From an uncultured Finegoldia sp. (lineage in GTDB: Bacteria; Bacillota; Clostridia; Tissierellales; Peptoniphilaceae): a stretch of 31,504 bases of DNA. Where the stretch lies: positions 1 to 31,504 of the forward strand of contig NZ_CAMXVC010000023.1 in the NCBI RefSeq assembly GCF_947252345.1, read 5' to 3'. The notes under the pieces were generated by a model. That model was not told the origin of the DNA, did no database searches, and saw nothing but the letters and a program-made list of their open reading frames with translations. Made by a program: the position numbers and the translations under genes. Each line of letters opens with the position of its first letter. The first letter of the stretch is position 1. Below are positions 22,329-30,043 of this stretch, piece after piece.

Positions 22329-23603
22329 ATGCTTAAAACCTTAAGAGACTCTTGGAAGGTTTTAGACATTCGTAAAAGAATCGGCTTTACTCTACTAATG
22401 CTTGTAGTTTTTAGATTAGGTAATTCAATTCCGGTTCCTTTTATGGATAAGGCCATCATTAAACAAATAATGAACGGTCAAAACGGCGGTATAGTTTCTT
22501 TATTGAATCTACTAAGTGGTGGGTCATTGAGACAAATGAGCGTATTCGCTTTGTCGATTTACCCTTACATTACCGCCTCAATCATTCTTCAACTTTTAAC
22601 AGTAGCTTTTCCTAGATTGGGAGAACTAACTCGTGAAGGAGAAGAAGGCAAGAAGAGAATGGGAAAATACACTAAAATCTGTAGTATATTTTTAGCATTC
22701 ATACAAGGATACGCTACGGTTAATGGTTTATTTAACAAAGCAATCGTAGACAGAAGTTTTCTAACAGGTTTTGTTATACTAATAAGTTTAGTAGCAGGAT
22801 CGATGTTTCTTGTATGGTTAGGTGAGATGATTACAGAAAGAGGTATCGGAAATGGTATTTCAATCTTGATTTTCTTGGGAATCATATCGAATATGCCAAG
22901 ACAAATTGGCTCGATGATATTCCAATCCAGACAAGGTGCGATTTCTTGGTGGAAAGTATTATTATTTGTTGTAATAGCAATTATAATATTGATAGTAGTA
23001 GTTTTGATAAACCAAGGTGAAAGAAGAATCCCTGTACAATACGCTAAGAGAGTAGTAGGAAGAAAAATGTATGGTGGACAATCAACTCATATTCCAATCA
23101 AGGTCAATATGGGAGGTGTAATGCCTGTAATCTTTGCATCAGCAATATTACAATTGCCACAGACAATAGCATTATTATTCGGCAAAGATATGCCGGGATG
23201 GCTAGCCCACATTTTCACAGTACAAACAACATCGGGTCTAGTAATCTTCTCAGTAGTAAATATGTTATTGATTATAATATTCGCATTCTTCTACTCAGCA
23301 ATTCAGTTTAACACTGTAGAATACGCTAAAAACTTGCAACAATACGGTGGATTTATTATGGGTATTAGACCTGGAAAACCAACAGGTATGTATCTAAAGA
23401 AAATTTCTGACAGAGTAACATTTATAGGAGCAATTATATTGGCATTCGTTGCTTCAGCTCCAATGCTAATCACAAAAGCTATAGGAATACAAATCCTATT
23501 CGGTGGTACTTCAATCATCATCGTAGTAGGTGTAGTATTAGATACTGTAAAACAAATGGAAAGTATGCTAACTATGAAACACTATAAAGGATTTTTGAAA
23601 TAA
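22329..23603 (+). CDS. secY: Protein translocase subunit SecY
   Basis: 424 residues with about ten membrane segments, the channel of the Sec secretion system. Family segments include FRLGNSIPVPFMD, the plug-domain region after TM1, GERRIPVQYAKR in the large cytoplasmic loop and the FFYSAIQFNTVEYAKNLQ region. AGAGGTGA upstream overlaps the end of rplO. It would secrete the CWB2 protein, peptidases and lipoproteins encoded nearby. Confidence 0.98.
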   Translation: MLKTLRDSWKVLDIRKRIGFTLLMLVVFRLGNSIPVPFMDKAIIKQIMNGQNGGIVSLLNLLSGGSLRQMSVFALSIYPYITASIILQLLTVAFPRLGELTREGEEGKKRMGKYTKICSIFLAFIQGYATVNGLFNKAIVDRSFLTGFVILISLVAGSMFLVWLGEMITERGIGNGISILIFLGIISNMPRQIGSMIFQSRQGAISWWKVLLFVVIAIIILIVVVLINQGERRIPVQYAKRVVGRKMYGGQSTHIPIKVNMGGVMPVIFASAILQLPQTIALLFGKDMPGWLAHIFTVQTTSGLVIFSVVNMLLIIIFAFFYSAIQFNTVEYAKNLQQYGGFIMGIRPGKPTGMYLKKISDRVTFIGAIILAFVASAPMLITKAIGIQILFGGTSIIIVVGVVLDTVKQMESMLTMKHYKGFLK

Positions 23604-23613
23604 GGAGTTTATA

Positions 23614-24261
23614 ATGAGATTAATATTATTAGGACCTCCGGGAGCAGGTAAAGGAACTCAAGCAAAGCGTATCATCGAAGAACTTAACATTCCTCACATT
23701 TCAACTGGCGATATTTTCAGAAAAAATATCAAAGAAAAGACAGAATTAGGTCAAAAAGTTGAAGGCTTACTTGCAGAAGGCAAACTTGTACCAGACGAAT
23801 TGACGATAGAAATAGTGTGGGACAGACTCGACAAAGAAGATTGCAAAAATGGATTCTTACTTGACGGTTTCCCAAGAACAATTCCTCAAGCACAAGCACT
23901 TGAACAAGGGCTTAACGATAGAGGATTGAAGCTTGATCGTGTATTGAACATCGATGTTGACAAAGATTCTCTTGTAAAAAGATTATCTGGAAGACGTGTA
24001 TGTCCTAACTGCGGTGCAAGTTACCACATCGACAACAACCCTTCAAAGGTAGAGGGAATCTGTGATTCTTGTCATACTCCAGTCATTCAAAGAGAAGATG
24101 ACAAGGAAGAGACAGTACTCGACAGAATCAGAGTATACGATTCACAAACAAAACCTTTGGTAGATTTCTACACACAAAGAAATCTAGTGTTTACAGTTGA
24201 TGGTACTCTTCCAATTGATGAAATCACTGACAAGTTAGTAACAGAATTGAAAAAAGGTTAG
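23614..24261 (+). CDS. adk: Adenylate kinase, zinc-binding LID type
   Basis: 215 residues converting ATP + AMP to 2 ADP. P-loop GPPGAGKGT (7-15), AMP-binding region ISTGDIFR, and a LID domain with four zinc cysteines C130, C133, C150 and C153 (CPNC...CDSC), the form common in Gram-positives. Ten nt after secY. The gene usually next in line in Clostridia, map, is not present. Confidence 0.97.
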   Translation: MRLILLGPPGAGKGTQAKRIIEELNIPHISTGDIFRKNIKEKTELGQKVEGLLAEGKLVPDELTIEIVWDRLDKEDCKNGFLLDGFPRTIPQAQALEQGLNDRGLKLDRVLNIDVDKDSLVKRLSGRRVCPNCGASYHIDNNPSKVEGICDSCHTPVIQREDDKEETVLDRIRVYDSQTKPLVDFYTQRNLVFTVDGTLPIDEITDKLVTELKKG

Positions 24262-24266
24262 AATTA

Positions 24267-24542
24267 ATGAGCCAATACAACAAACTTGAAGCAGGACAGG
24301 TTGTTTTGAGTACTTGTGGTCGTGATATGGGCAAACTACAAATGGTTTTGGAAATTCTTGACGATTCTTATGTATTGGTAGTAGATGGAAAACAACGTAA
24401 AATCGAAAAGCCAAAGAAAAAGAAGACTAAACATCTTCAAAAGTTAAACAAAAAGTTAAGCTTGGAAAATCTCACAGACAAAAAGCTTAGAATGATGTTA
24501 AACAATTTAAAAAAGGAGGATCGAGAAAAGAATGTCCAATAA
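24267..24542 (+). CDS. KOW-domain RNA-binding protein (L14e/YbxF-like context)
   Basis: 91 residues. The N-terminal part (LEAGQVVLSTCGRDMGKLQMVLEILDDSYVLVVDGKQRKIEKP) has a KOW-like fold pattern resembling the small KOW proteins that often precede infA in Clostridia; the C-terminal half is Lys/Leu-rich and probably helical. An RNA- or ribosome-associated role is inferred from fold and location only. The start ATG 24267 has a weak AAAGG site. The end overlaps infA by 11 nt. Confidence 0.82.
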   Translation: MSQYNKLEAGQVVLSTCGRDMGKLQMVLEILDDSYVLVVDGKQRKIEKPKKKKTKHLQKLNKKLSLENLTDKKLRMMLNNLKKEDREKNVQ

Positions 24543-24750
24543 AGAAGTTATTGAATTAGAGGGAACAGTAGTTGATGCTCTTCCTAATACGGTTTTTAAG
24601 GTAGAACTTCAAAATGGCCATGTAATCACAGCTCATATTTCAGGCAAATTAAGAATGAATTATATAAGAATTCTTCCTGGAGATAAGGTGACAGTTGAAC
24701 TATCGCCTTATGATTTGGAACGTGGAAGAATAACATGGAGAAAGAAATAG
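24532..24750 (+). CDS. infA: Translation initiation factor IF-1
   Basis: 72 residues, exact family length, an OB-fold protein that binds the 30S A site. Starts MSNKEVIELEGTVVDALPN and ends RGRITWRKK, with the GKLRMNYIRILPGDKV core conserved. AAAGGAGG lies within the overlapping upstream gene. Confidence 0.98.
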   Translation: MSNKEVIELEGTVVDALPNTVFKVELQNGHVITAHISGKLRMNYIRILPGDKVTVELSPYDLERGRITWRKK

Positions 24751-24764
24751 ACGGAGGTTAAGCA

Positions 24765-24878
24765 ATGAAAGTAAGACCATCAGTTAAAAAAATGTGCGAA
24801 AAGTGCAAGATTATAAAAAGAAAAGGTCGTGTTATGGTTATTTGCGATAACCCTAAACACAAACAAAGACAAGGTTAG
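24765..24878 (+). CDS. rpmJ: 50S ribosomal protein L36, zinc-ribbon type
   Basis: A 37-residue ORF (ATG 24765, TAG 24876-24878) beginning MKVRPSVKKMCEKCKII and ending HKQRQG. The zinc-ribbon ligands C11, C14, C27 and H32 are all present. CGGAGG lies about eight bases upstream. Position between infA and rpsM is the universal one. Confidence 0.97.
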   Translation: MKVRPSVKKMCEKCKIIKRKGRVMVICDNPKHKQRQG

Positions 24879-24890
24879 TAGGAGGTATAA

Positions 24891-25241
24891 ATGGCAAGAA
24901 TTCAAGGTGTCGACTTACCAAATGACAAACGTGTAGAAATTGGACTAACTGCAATTTATGGAATAGGTAGACAATCATCAAACAAAATCTTATCTAAATT
25001 GGGCATCAACCCAGACACTAGAGTAAAAGATTTGACAGAATCAGAAATCACTGACATCAGAAATGAATTAGACAACTATCTTACTGAAGGGGATTTGCGT
25101 CGTGATGTAGCGATGAATATCAAAAGATTGAAAGAAATCAACTGCTACAGAGGAACAAGACACAAAAAAGGTCTTCCAGTAAGAGGACAAAATACTAAGA
25201 ACAACGCAAGAACTCGTAAGGGTCCTAGAAAACAAGCATAG
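24891..25241 (+). CDS. rpsM: 30S ribosomal protein S13
   Basis: 116 residues with the helix-two-turn-helix motif region (IYGIGRQSSNKILSKLGIN) and the basic C-terminal tail (GLPVRGQNTKNNARTRKGPRKQA) that contacts P-site tRNA. AGGAGG upstream; 12 nt after rpmJ. Confidence 0.98.
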   Translation: MARIQGVDLPNDKRVEIGLTAIYGIGRQSSNKILSKLGINPDTRVKDLTESEITDIRNELDNYLTEGDLRRDVAMNIKRLKEINCYRGTRHKKGLPVRGQNTKNNARTRKGPRKQA

Positions 25242-25256
25242 AGAGGGGGAAATTAA

Positions 25257-25664
25257 TTGGCACTAAAAACTAAAAGCACGAAACGTAGCGTTCGTGGTAA
25301 AAAAAGAGTAAAAAAGAATGTTGAAAAAGGTCAAGCACATATTTCTTCTACATTTAACAACACTATGGTATGTTTAACTGACCTTAACGGTAATGTATTA
25401 AGCTGGGCTTCAGCTGGACAATTAGGTTTCAGAGGCTCAAGAAAATCAACTCCATACGCTGCACAACAAGCTGCAGAAGAAGCTGCAAAAAAAGCTATGG
25501 AACACGGTTTAAAATCAGTTGAAGTATATGTAAAAGGACCAGGTTCAGGAAGAGAATCAGCAATTAGAAGTTTACAAGCTTCTGGACTTGAAGTTAGTTC
25601 GATAAAAGATGTAACTCCAATCCCTCACAATGGTTGTAGACCACCAAAGAAGAGAAGAGTATAA
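25257..25664 (+). CDS. rpsK: 30S ribosomal protein S11
   Basis: 135 residues, starting at TTG 25257 after GAGGGGG. The GxGSGRESAIRSLQASGLEV segment and the terminal IPHNGCRPPKKRRV are canonical for this platform protein. In many Clostridia rpsD follows; here a 53-nt gap leads directly to rpoA. Confidence 0.98.
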   Translation: MALKTKSTKRSVRGKKRVKKNVEKGQAHISSTFNNTMVCLTDLNGNVLSWASAGQLGFRGSRKSTPYAAQQAAEEAAKKAMEHGLKSVEVYVKGPGSGRESAIRSLQASGLEVSSIKDVTPIPHNGCRPPKKRRV

Positions 25665-25717
25665 CATATAGGATTAATTCAGGATTTCCTGATGGAACTT
25701 GTCGAAGGAGTGTATTT

Positions 25718-26671
25718 ATGACTGAACAATTAGATACAAAAATAAAAATCGTTGAATTAGATGAACAAAATAATTACGCTAAATTTGTCATAATGCCACT
25801 GGAAAGGGGATATGGAACTACTCTAGGAAACTCTCTAAGAAGAGTTTTATTATCATCATTACCAGGCGCTGCTATATCAAAGATAAATATCCAAGGTGTA
25901 GCTCATGAAATGTCTACGATTAAAGGGGTCAAAGAAGACGTACCTGAAATAATTTTAAATTTAAAAGGCATCGCTGTAAAAAAATACAATGAAGAACCAA
26001 TATCTCTTAATGTAGACGTTAAAGGTCCATGTGTTCTAACAGCTAAGGATATATTAGTTGATACTGATTTGGAAGTTAAAAATCCTGATCACTATATTGC
26101 AACACTTAACGAAGACGCTTCATTAGAAATGCAAATCACAGTCATTAACGGAAAAGGCTACAAAATATCTGACTTCAACAAATCTGACGATGATATTATT
26201 GGAGATATCGCCGTTGACTCACTGTTTAGCCCTGTGAAAAAGGTTAATTTCACAGTGGATAATGCCAGAGTTGGCCAAGTAATTGATTACGATAAGCTTA
26301 CATTAGAAGTGTGGACTAATGGCACTATTAGACCACAAGATGCCGTAAGTGAAGGTAGCAATATCTTAATCAATTGCCTGGAATTATTCAGTGAATTACC
26401 TAACTACGAGTGTAATACTAGCAGTGACGACGAAGAAAATGTGAAAGATAAAGAATCACAAAAAGGCATTAACATCGAAGAATTGGACTTCTCATTGAGG
26501 TCATTCAATTGTTTGAAGAGAGCGAGCATCAATACTGTTGGTGACATAATCGCTCATTCAAAAGCAGATATGATGAAGATTAAGAACTTTGGTAAAAAAT
26601 CCTTAGACGAAGTTGAAGAAAAACTTCAACAAATGGGCCTTGCATTTAAAGAAGAAATAAAAGACGAATAA
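25718..26671 (+). CDS. rpoA: DNA-directed RNA polymerase alpha subunit
   Basis: 317 residues. The N-terminal dimerisation/assembly domain has LERGYGTTLGNSLRRVLLSSLPGAA (about 28-52); an acidic linker (SSDDEENVKDKESQKG, about 240-255) leads to the C-terminal domain with LDFSLRSFNCLKRASINTVGDI and KNFGKKSLDEVEEKL, which contacts UP elements and regulators. AAGGAG upstream. A TCAGG/CCTGA hairpin (25679-25692) lies in the gap after rpsK. Confidence 0.98.
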   Translation: MTEQLDTKIKIVELDEQNNYAKFVIMPLERGYGTTLGNSLRRVLLSSLPGAAISKINIQGVAHEMSTIKGVKEDVPEIILNLKGIAVKKYNEEPISLNVDVKGPCVLTAKDILVDTDLEVKNPDHYIATLNEDASLEMQITVINGKGYKISDFNKSDDDIIGDIAVDSLFSPVKKVNFTVDNARVGQVIDYDKLTLEVWTNGTIRPQDAVSEGSNILINCLELFSELPNYECNTSSDDEENVKDKESQKGINIEELDFSLRSFNCLKRASINTVGDIIAHSKADMMKIKNFGKKSLDEVEEKLQQMGLAFKEEIKDE

Positions 26672-26684
26672 AGGAGGATAAACA

Positions 26685-27080
26685 TTGGCTAACTTAAGAA
26701 AATTAGGTAGAAGAACCGATCATAGAACAGCAATGTTAAGAAACCTAGTTCAATCATTGTTTGAAAATGGTAAAATCCAAACAACAGTTACTCGTGCTAA
26801 AGAAGTTAGAAGAGAAGCTGAAAAGATGATTACACTTGGTAAAAAAGGTGATTTAAGTGCTAAGAGAGAAGCTCTTAAATATATCTACAAAAAAGACGTT
26901 GTGTTTACTTTGTTTGAAGAAATCGCACCAGTTTATGCTGACAGACAAGGTGGATACACTAGAATATTAAAATTAGGACCTCGTAGAGGTGACGGATCTG
27001 AAATGTGCATACTTGAATTAGTAGATTACACAAAGAAAGAATCCTCAGAAGAAAAAGAAACAGTTAAAGCTGACAAATAA
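26685..27080 (+). CDS. rplQ: 50S ribosomal protein L17
   Basis: 131 residues, starting at TTG 26685 behind AAGGAGG. Family core from NLRKLGRRTDHRTAMLRN to RRGDGSEMCILELVDY. The last 16 residues are a Glu/Lys tail, a short extension beyond the usual end. Final gene before the operon terminator. Confidence 0.98.
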   Translation: MANLRKLGRRTDHRTAMLRNLVQSLFENGKIQTTVTRAKEVRREAEKMITLGKKGDLSAKREALKYIYKKDVVFTLFEEIAPVYADRQGGYTRILKLGPRRGDGSEMCILELVDYTKKESSEEKETVKADK

Positions 27081-27087
27081 AACAACA

Positions 27088-27118
27088 AATAACTAAGCAT
27101 TTGCTTAGTTATTTTTTT
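27088..27118 (+). terminator. Terminator of the S10-spc-alpha operon
   Basis: AATAACTAAGC (27088-27098) and GCTTAGTTATT (27103-27113) make a perfect 11-bp stem with a 4-nt loop, followed by T's to 27118. Confidence 0.92.
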
Positions 27119-27131
27119 GTGTTCAAAAACA

Positions 27132-27160
27132 TTGTAATAGAAAAACAAAAAATATATAAT
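27132..27160 (+). promoter_or_regulatory. Promoter of the CWB2 protein gene
   Basis: TTGTAA (27132-27137), 17 nt, TATAAT (27155-27160). The resulting leader is about 95 nt, AT-rich, with only a weak GATAA/TTATC hairpin. Confidence 0.7.
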
Positions 27161-27262
27161 AAACATAAGATAAAAAAATGTTGTGAATCAGTTGTTTCTG
27201 AAATGTTCTGTAGATATAAGATAATTTTAATTTATCATAAATAACAAAATTAGGAGGAATTT

Positions 27263-29224
27263 ATGAACAAAAAAATTTTGGCAGGAGTATTAATTACTTC
27301 CCTACTAATCGGCACAAATTCATTCGCCGCTAATGAAGCCAAGAAGCTCGACACGATTTCGGATTTTGGACTCAAAATCGACTCCAAATTGGACAAGAAC
27401 AATTTGGAAGATGAAATCAAATTGCAAGACAATGTCACGATTACATTTGACAAAGACGGAAATCTTTTGTCACTAGACGGATTGAATGCCAAAGGCGGAG
27501 TTCTAAAAGGAAAAACAGACGAAAAATTCGAGGACTATTTGAAAGAAACCATCGAACACCTCAAAAAAGAAGGACACATACCAGATGCCTACAAACAAGT
27601 AGACAGACAAGACATCCTCGAAAATGGAGTTAAAATTGTTTTTGAAAAGGAAAATTCTTTTAACGTGAAAAATCCGCACAACATAATAACACTCTCATTT
27701 GACAAGAAAACAAACGAATTGAAAACATTCAACAAAATAGAAGACTTTGAAGTCACAAAAGCACCTGCAATAAAGCTTGAAGATGCTAAGAAAGTTGCAC
27801 TCGAAAAGCTAAAAAGCATCAAGGATTTTGACGAATCAAAGCTAAAATCACAGACTGCTGTGACTGATATCGACAAATTGCCAACCAAATTCACTGACAC
27901 GAAGGGCTTGGTTGTATGCCACGTATTTGAATACAACGACACAAAAGTATATGTAGATGCGAACACGAACAAACTACTCGGTGCTGACAAGCTTAAATTA
28001 GCACAATCAAAATTGTTCGACGTTTCGAGAATAAGCGGCAAAAACAGAGTTGATACAGCGATACAAATCTCCGAAAACTACTTCAAATCGTCGGAGTATG
28101 TGATACTTGCTAACCAAAACAACTTCCCAGATTCACTAAGTGCATCGATTCTTTCGAACACATACAAAGCACCGATTTTGTTGACTGACTCGAACAAAAC
28201 AGACAAAAATCTAAAATCAGAGATAAAGAGATTGAAGGCTACTCACTTCATAAAAATTGGTGGCAAAAATTCAATAAGTGACGATGTGTTCTACAAACTT
28301 ATTCCTGAAAAAAGCAAAGTAAAATCATTCAAAGGCTCTGATAGATACGCAACAAACGCCGAAATCATCAGAGAATACAAAGACGCCGACACTTGCATAA
28401 TAGCTAACGGAGACAATTTTGCAGACAGCTTGGCAATAGGTGCATTTGCTACAAAACACCAATACCCTATCGTGTTGGTACAAAAAAATAAAATCAACGA
28501 AGTCACTAAGAAGGCATTGAAGAAGATGAACTTCAAGAAATGCTACATTGTCGGTGGTGAAAACTCCGTATCGAGAGCATTAGAAAAAGAGTTACCGAAA
28601 GTAATCGACAGAATTTCTGGAAAAGACAGATACGAAACATCTCTCAAAATAGCAGAAAAATTCTACAAAGACAGCACCGAAGTATATCTTGCAAGTGGGG
28701 AAGTGTTTGCAGATAGCTTGGCGATCAACCCAATAGCTGCACTCAACGACACACCTCTAATCCTAACTGAAAAAGACAAATTGCCACAAAAAGCACAAGA
28801 CTACCTACAAAACTCGAAAATAACAGAACTAACTATAGTAGGTGGACAAAATACAGTGTCGAAGAAAATTCAACAACAACTATCCAAGAAAGTTGAATCC
28901 GAAAAAACAAACACTACATTCACATACACAAAAGACGGAAAGAAAATCACGATAGAATTGTCAAAAAAAGAAAAAGAACAACTAGATGAATTGATGAAGA
29001 AAAACAAAGATATCGTCAAAAAATCAAGACTAAAAAGCATATTTGACAACTACTTTAAAAAACTCGACAAAAACGGCAAGGAAACCACATTAGTATCTGT
29101 AAATAACGAAAAAAACCAAGTAGTCATTGACGATTCTGTACTAGAAAAAGGTGCCGTTCTCAATAAAGACAACACGCTTGCCAAACAATACATCGAATTT
29201 ATCGAAAAATTACAACAAAAATAG
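27263..29224 (+). CDS. Secreted cell-wall protein with three CWB2 repeats
   Basis: 653 residues. A signal peptide (about 1-23, cleavage near FAA-NEA) precedes a region of about 220 residues resembling YcdB/PepSY-type secreted domains (alternating strand-helix units ending HVFEYNDTKVYVDANTNKLLG). Three CWB2 (PF04122) repeats follow at about 253-345, 354-445 and 449-543, each opening with an R-hydrophobic-SGK-x-R or KGSDRY type motif, then an N/S-x-x-FADSL or FPDSL motif and a (V/I)GG-x-x-(S/T)(V/I)S end. A Lys-rich tail (544-653) is not typical. Triple CWB2 modules attach proteins non-covalently to wall polysaccharide. The gene has AGGAGG before ATG 27263 and lies between two ribosomal protein loci. 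Confidence 0.9.
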   Translation: MNKKILAGVLITSLLIGTNSFAANEAKKLDTISDFGLKIDSKLDKNNLEDEIKLQDNVTITFDKDGNLLSLDGLNAKGGVLKGKTDEKFEDYLKETIEHLKKEGHIPDAYKQVDRQDILENGVKIVFEKENSFNVKNPHNIITLSFDKKTNELKTFNKIEDFEVTKAPAIKLEDAKKVALEKLKSIKDFDESKLKSQTAVTDIDKLPTKFTDTKGLVVCHVFEYNDTKVYVDANTNKLLGADKLKLAQSKLFDVSRISGKNRVDTAIQISENYFKSSEYVILANQNNFPDSLSASILSNTYKAPILLTDSNKTDKNLKSEIKRLKATHFIKIGGKNSISDDVFYKLIPEKSKVKSFKGSDRYATNAEIIREYKDADTCIIANGDNFADSLAIGAFATKHQYPIVLVQKNKINEVTKKALKKMNFKKCYIVGGENSVSRALEKELPKVIDRISGKDRYETSLKIAEKFYKDSTEVYLASGEVFADSLAINPIAALNDTPLILTEKDKLPQKAQDYLQNSKITELTIVGGQNTVSKKIQQQLSKKVESEKTNTTFTYTKDGKKITIELSKKEKEQLDELMKKNKDIVKKSRLKSIFDNYFKKLDKNGKETTLVSVNNEKNQVVIDDSVLEKGAVLNKDNTLAKQYIEFIEKLQQK

Positions 29225-29234
29225 TGCGAAAATC

Positions 29235-29263
29235 TTGAAAAACGACGAACTTGATGATATAAT
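29235..29263 (+). promoter_or_regulatory. Promoter of rpsD
   Basis: TTGAAA (29235-29240), 17 nt, TATAAT (29258-29263) with extended -10 TG (TGA). It starts 10 nt after the CWB2 gene stop, giving rpsD independent transcription. Confidence 0.85.
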
Positions 29264-29272
29264 ATCGTTGGC

Positions 29273-29304
29273 TTAAAAAATTATCGCGGCAAATAATTTT
29301 TTAA
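29273..29304 (+). promoter_or_regulatory. rpsD leader hairpin, possible S4 autoregulatory site
   Basis: TTAAAAAATTAT (29273-29284) pairs perfectly with ATAATTTTTTAA (29293-29304) around the loop CGCGGCAA (29285-29292). It fills nearly the whole leader and ends just before the ribosome binding site GGAGATG. The GC-rich loop on an A/T stem is unusual. S4 represses its own gene in other bacteria; a role here is inference. Confidence 0.5.
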
Positions 29305-29319
29305 TGGAGATGAATATTA

Positions 29320-29916
29320 ATGGCAAGAATGATGGGACCTAGATTTAAACAATCTAGAAGATTAGGTCTTAACGTATGCGGTCACCCAAAAGCTAACAAA
29401 AGAATGGGTAAAGGACTTGGAAGAAACGACAAGAAATTAACTGAATATGGTATGCAACTTCTTGAAAAACAAAGATTGAGAGCATATTACGGAGTAAATG
29501 AAAAACAAATGCACAAATACTTCGAAAAAGCCCTCAACAACAGAGAAGGACTTACTACAGGGGATGTAATGGTAAGACAATTGGAAACTAGATTAGACAA
29601 CCTAGTGCTAAGAGCTTCATTTGCATCATCAATCAGACAAGCAAGACAAATGGTATCTCACGGACTTATCAGAGTTAACGGTAAAAAAGTAGATATTCCA
29701 TCTTTCCAAGTAAAAGAAGGCTCTGTAATCGAATTGAAAGAAAAATCAAGATCTAATGAATTGTTCAAAGAAAACTACGAAACAAACTTTGCACAATCAT
29801 TACCTTACATTGACAAGGAAGAAAACTTCAAAGTAACTTTGACAAGACTTCCAGAAAGACAAGAAATTCCAATAGAAATTACAGACTCACTAATAGTTGA
29901 GTTGTACTCAAGATAA
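29320..29916 (+). CDS. rpsD: 30S ribosomal protein S4, zinc-free form
   Basis: 198 residues with the S4 RNA-binding domain (LDNLVLRASFASSIRQARQMVSHGLIRVNGKKVDIPS, about 88-125) and the VELYSR end. The only cysteine is C20, so the N-terminal zinc cluster of the C+ form is absent. S4 nucleates 30S assembly. Unlike in many Clostridia, the gene is not between rpsK and rpoA but stands alone with its own promoter and terminator, about 2.2 kb downstream of rplQ. Confidence 0.97.
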   Translation: MARMMGPRFKQSRRLGLNVCGHPKANKRMGKGLGRNDKKLTEYGMQLLEKQRLRAYYGVNEKQMHKYFEKALNNREGLTTGDVMVRQLETRLDNLVLRASFASSIRQARQMVSHGLIRVNGKKVDIPSFQVKEGSVIELKEKSRSNELFKENYETNFAQSLPYIDKEENFKVTLTRLPERQEIPIEITDSLIVELYSR

Positions 29917-29923
29917 TAAAAAG

Positions 29924-29948
29924 GCAAGTAGAAATACTTGCTTTTTTT
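29924..29948 (+). terminator. Terminator of rpsD
   Basis: GCAAGTA (29924-29930) and TACTTGC (29935-29941) around a GAAA tetraloop, followed by seven T's. Confidence 0.93.
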
Positions 29949-29986
29949 ATTTGCAAATTTTCATCGAAAACACACGAACCTTTAAC

Positions 29987-30015
29987 TTGCGAAAAAACAA
30001 ATTAAAAAGTACAAT
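29987..30015 (+). promoter_or_regulatory. Promoter of the YkuD-like gene
   Basis: TTGCGA (29987-29992), 17 nt, TACAAT (30010-30015), about 28 nt before the start codon. Confidence 0.6.
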
Positions 30016-30043
30016 AAAATAAAAATAAACCTAAGGAAATAAT

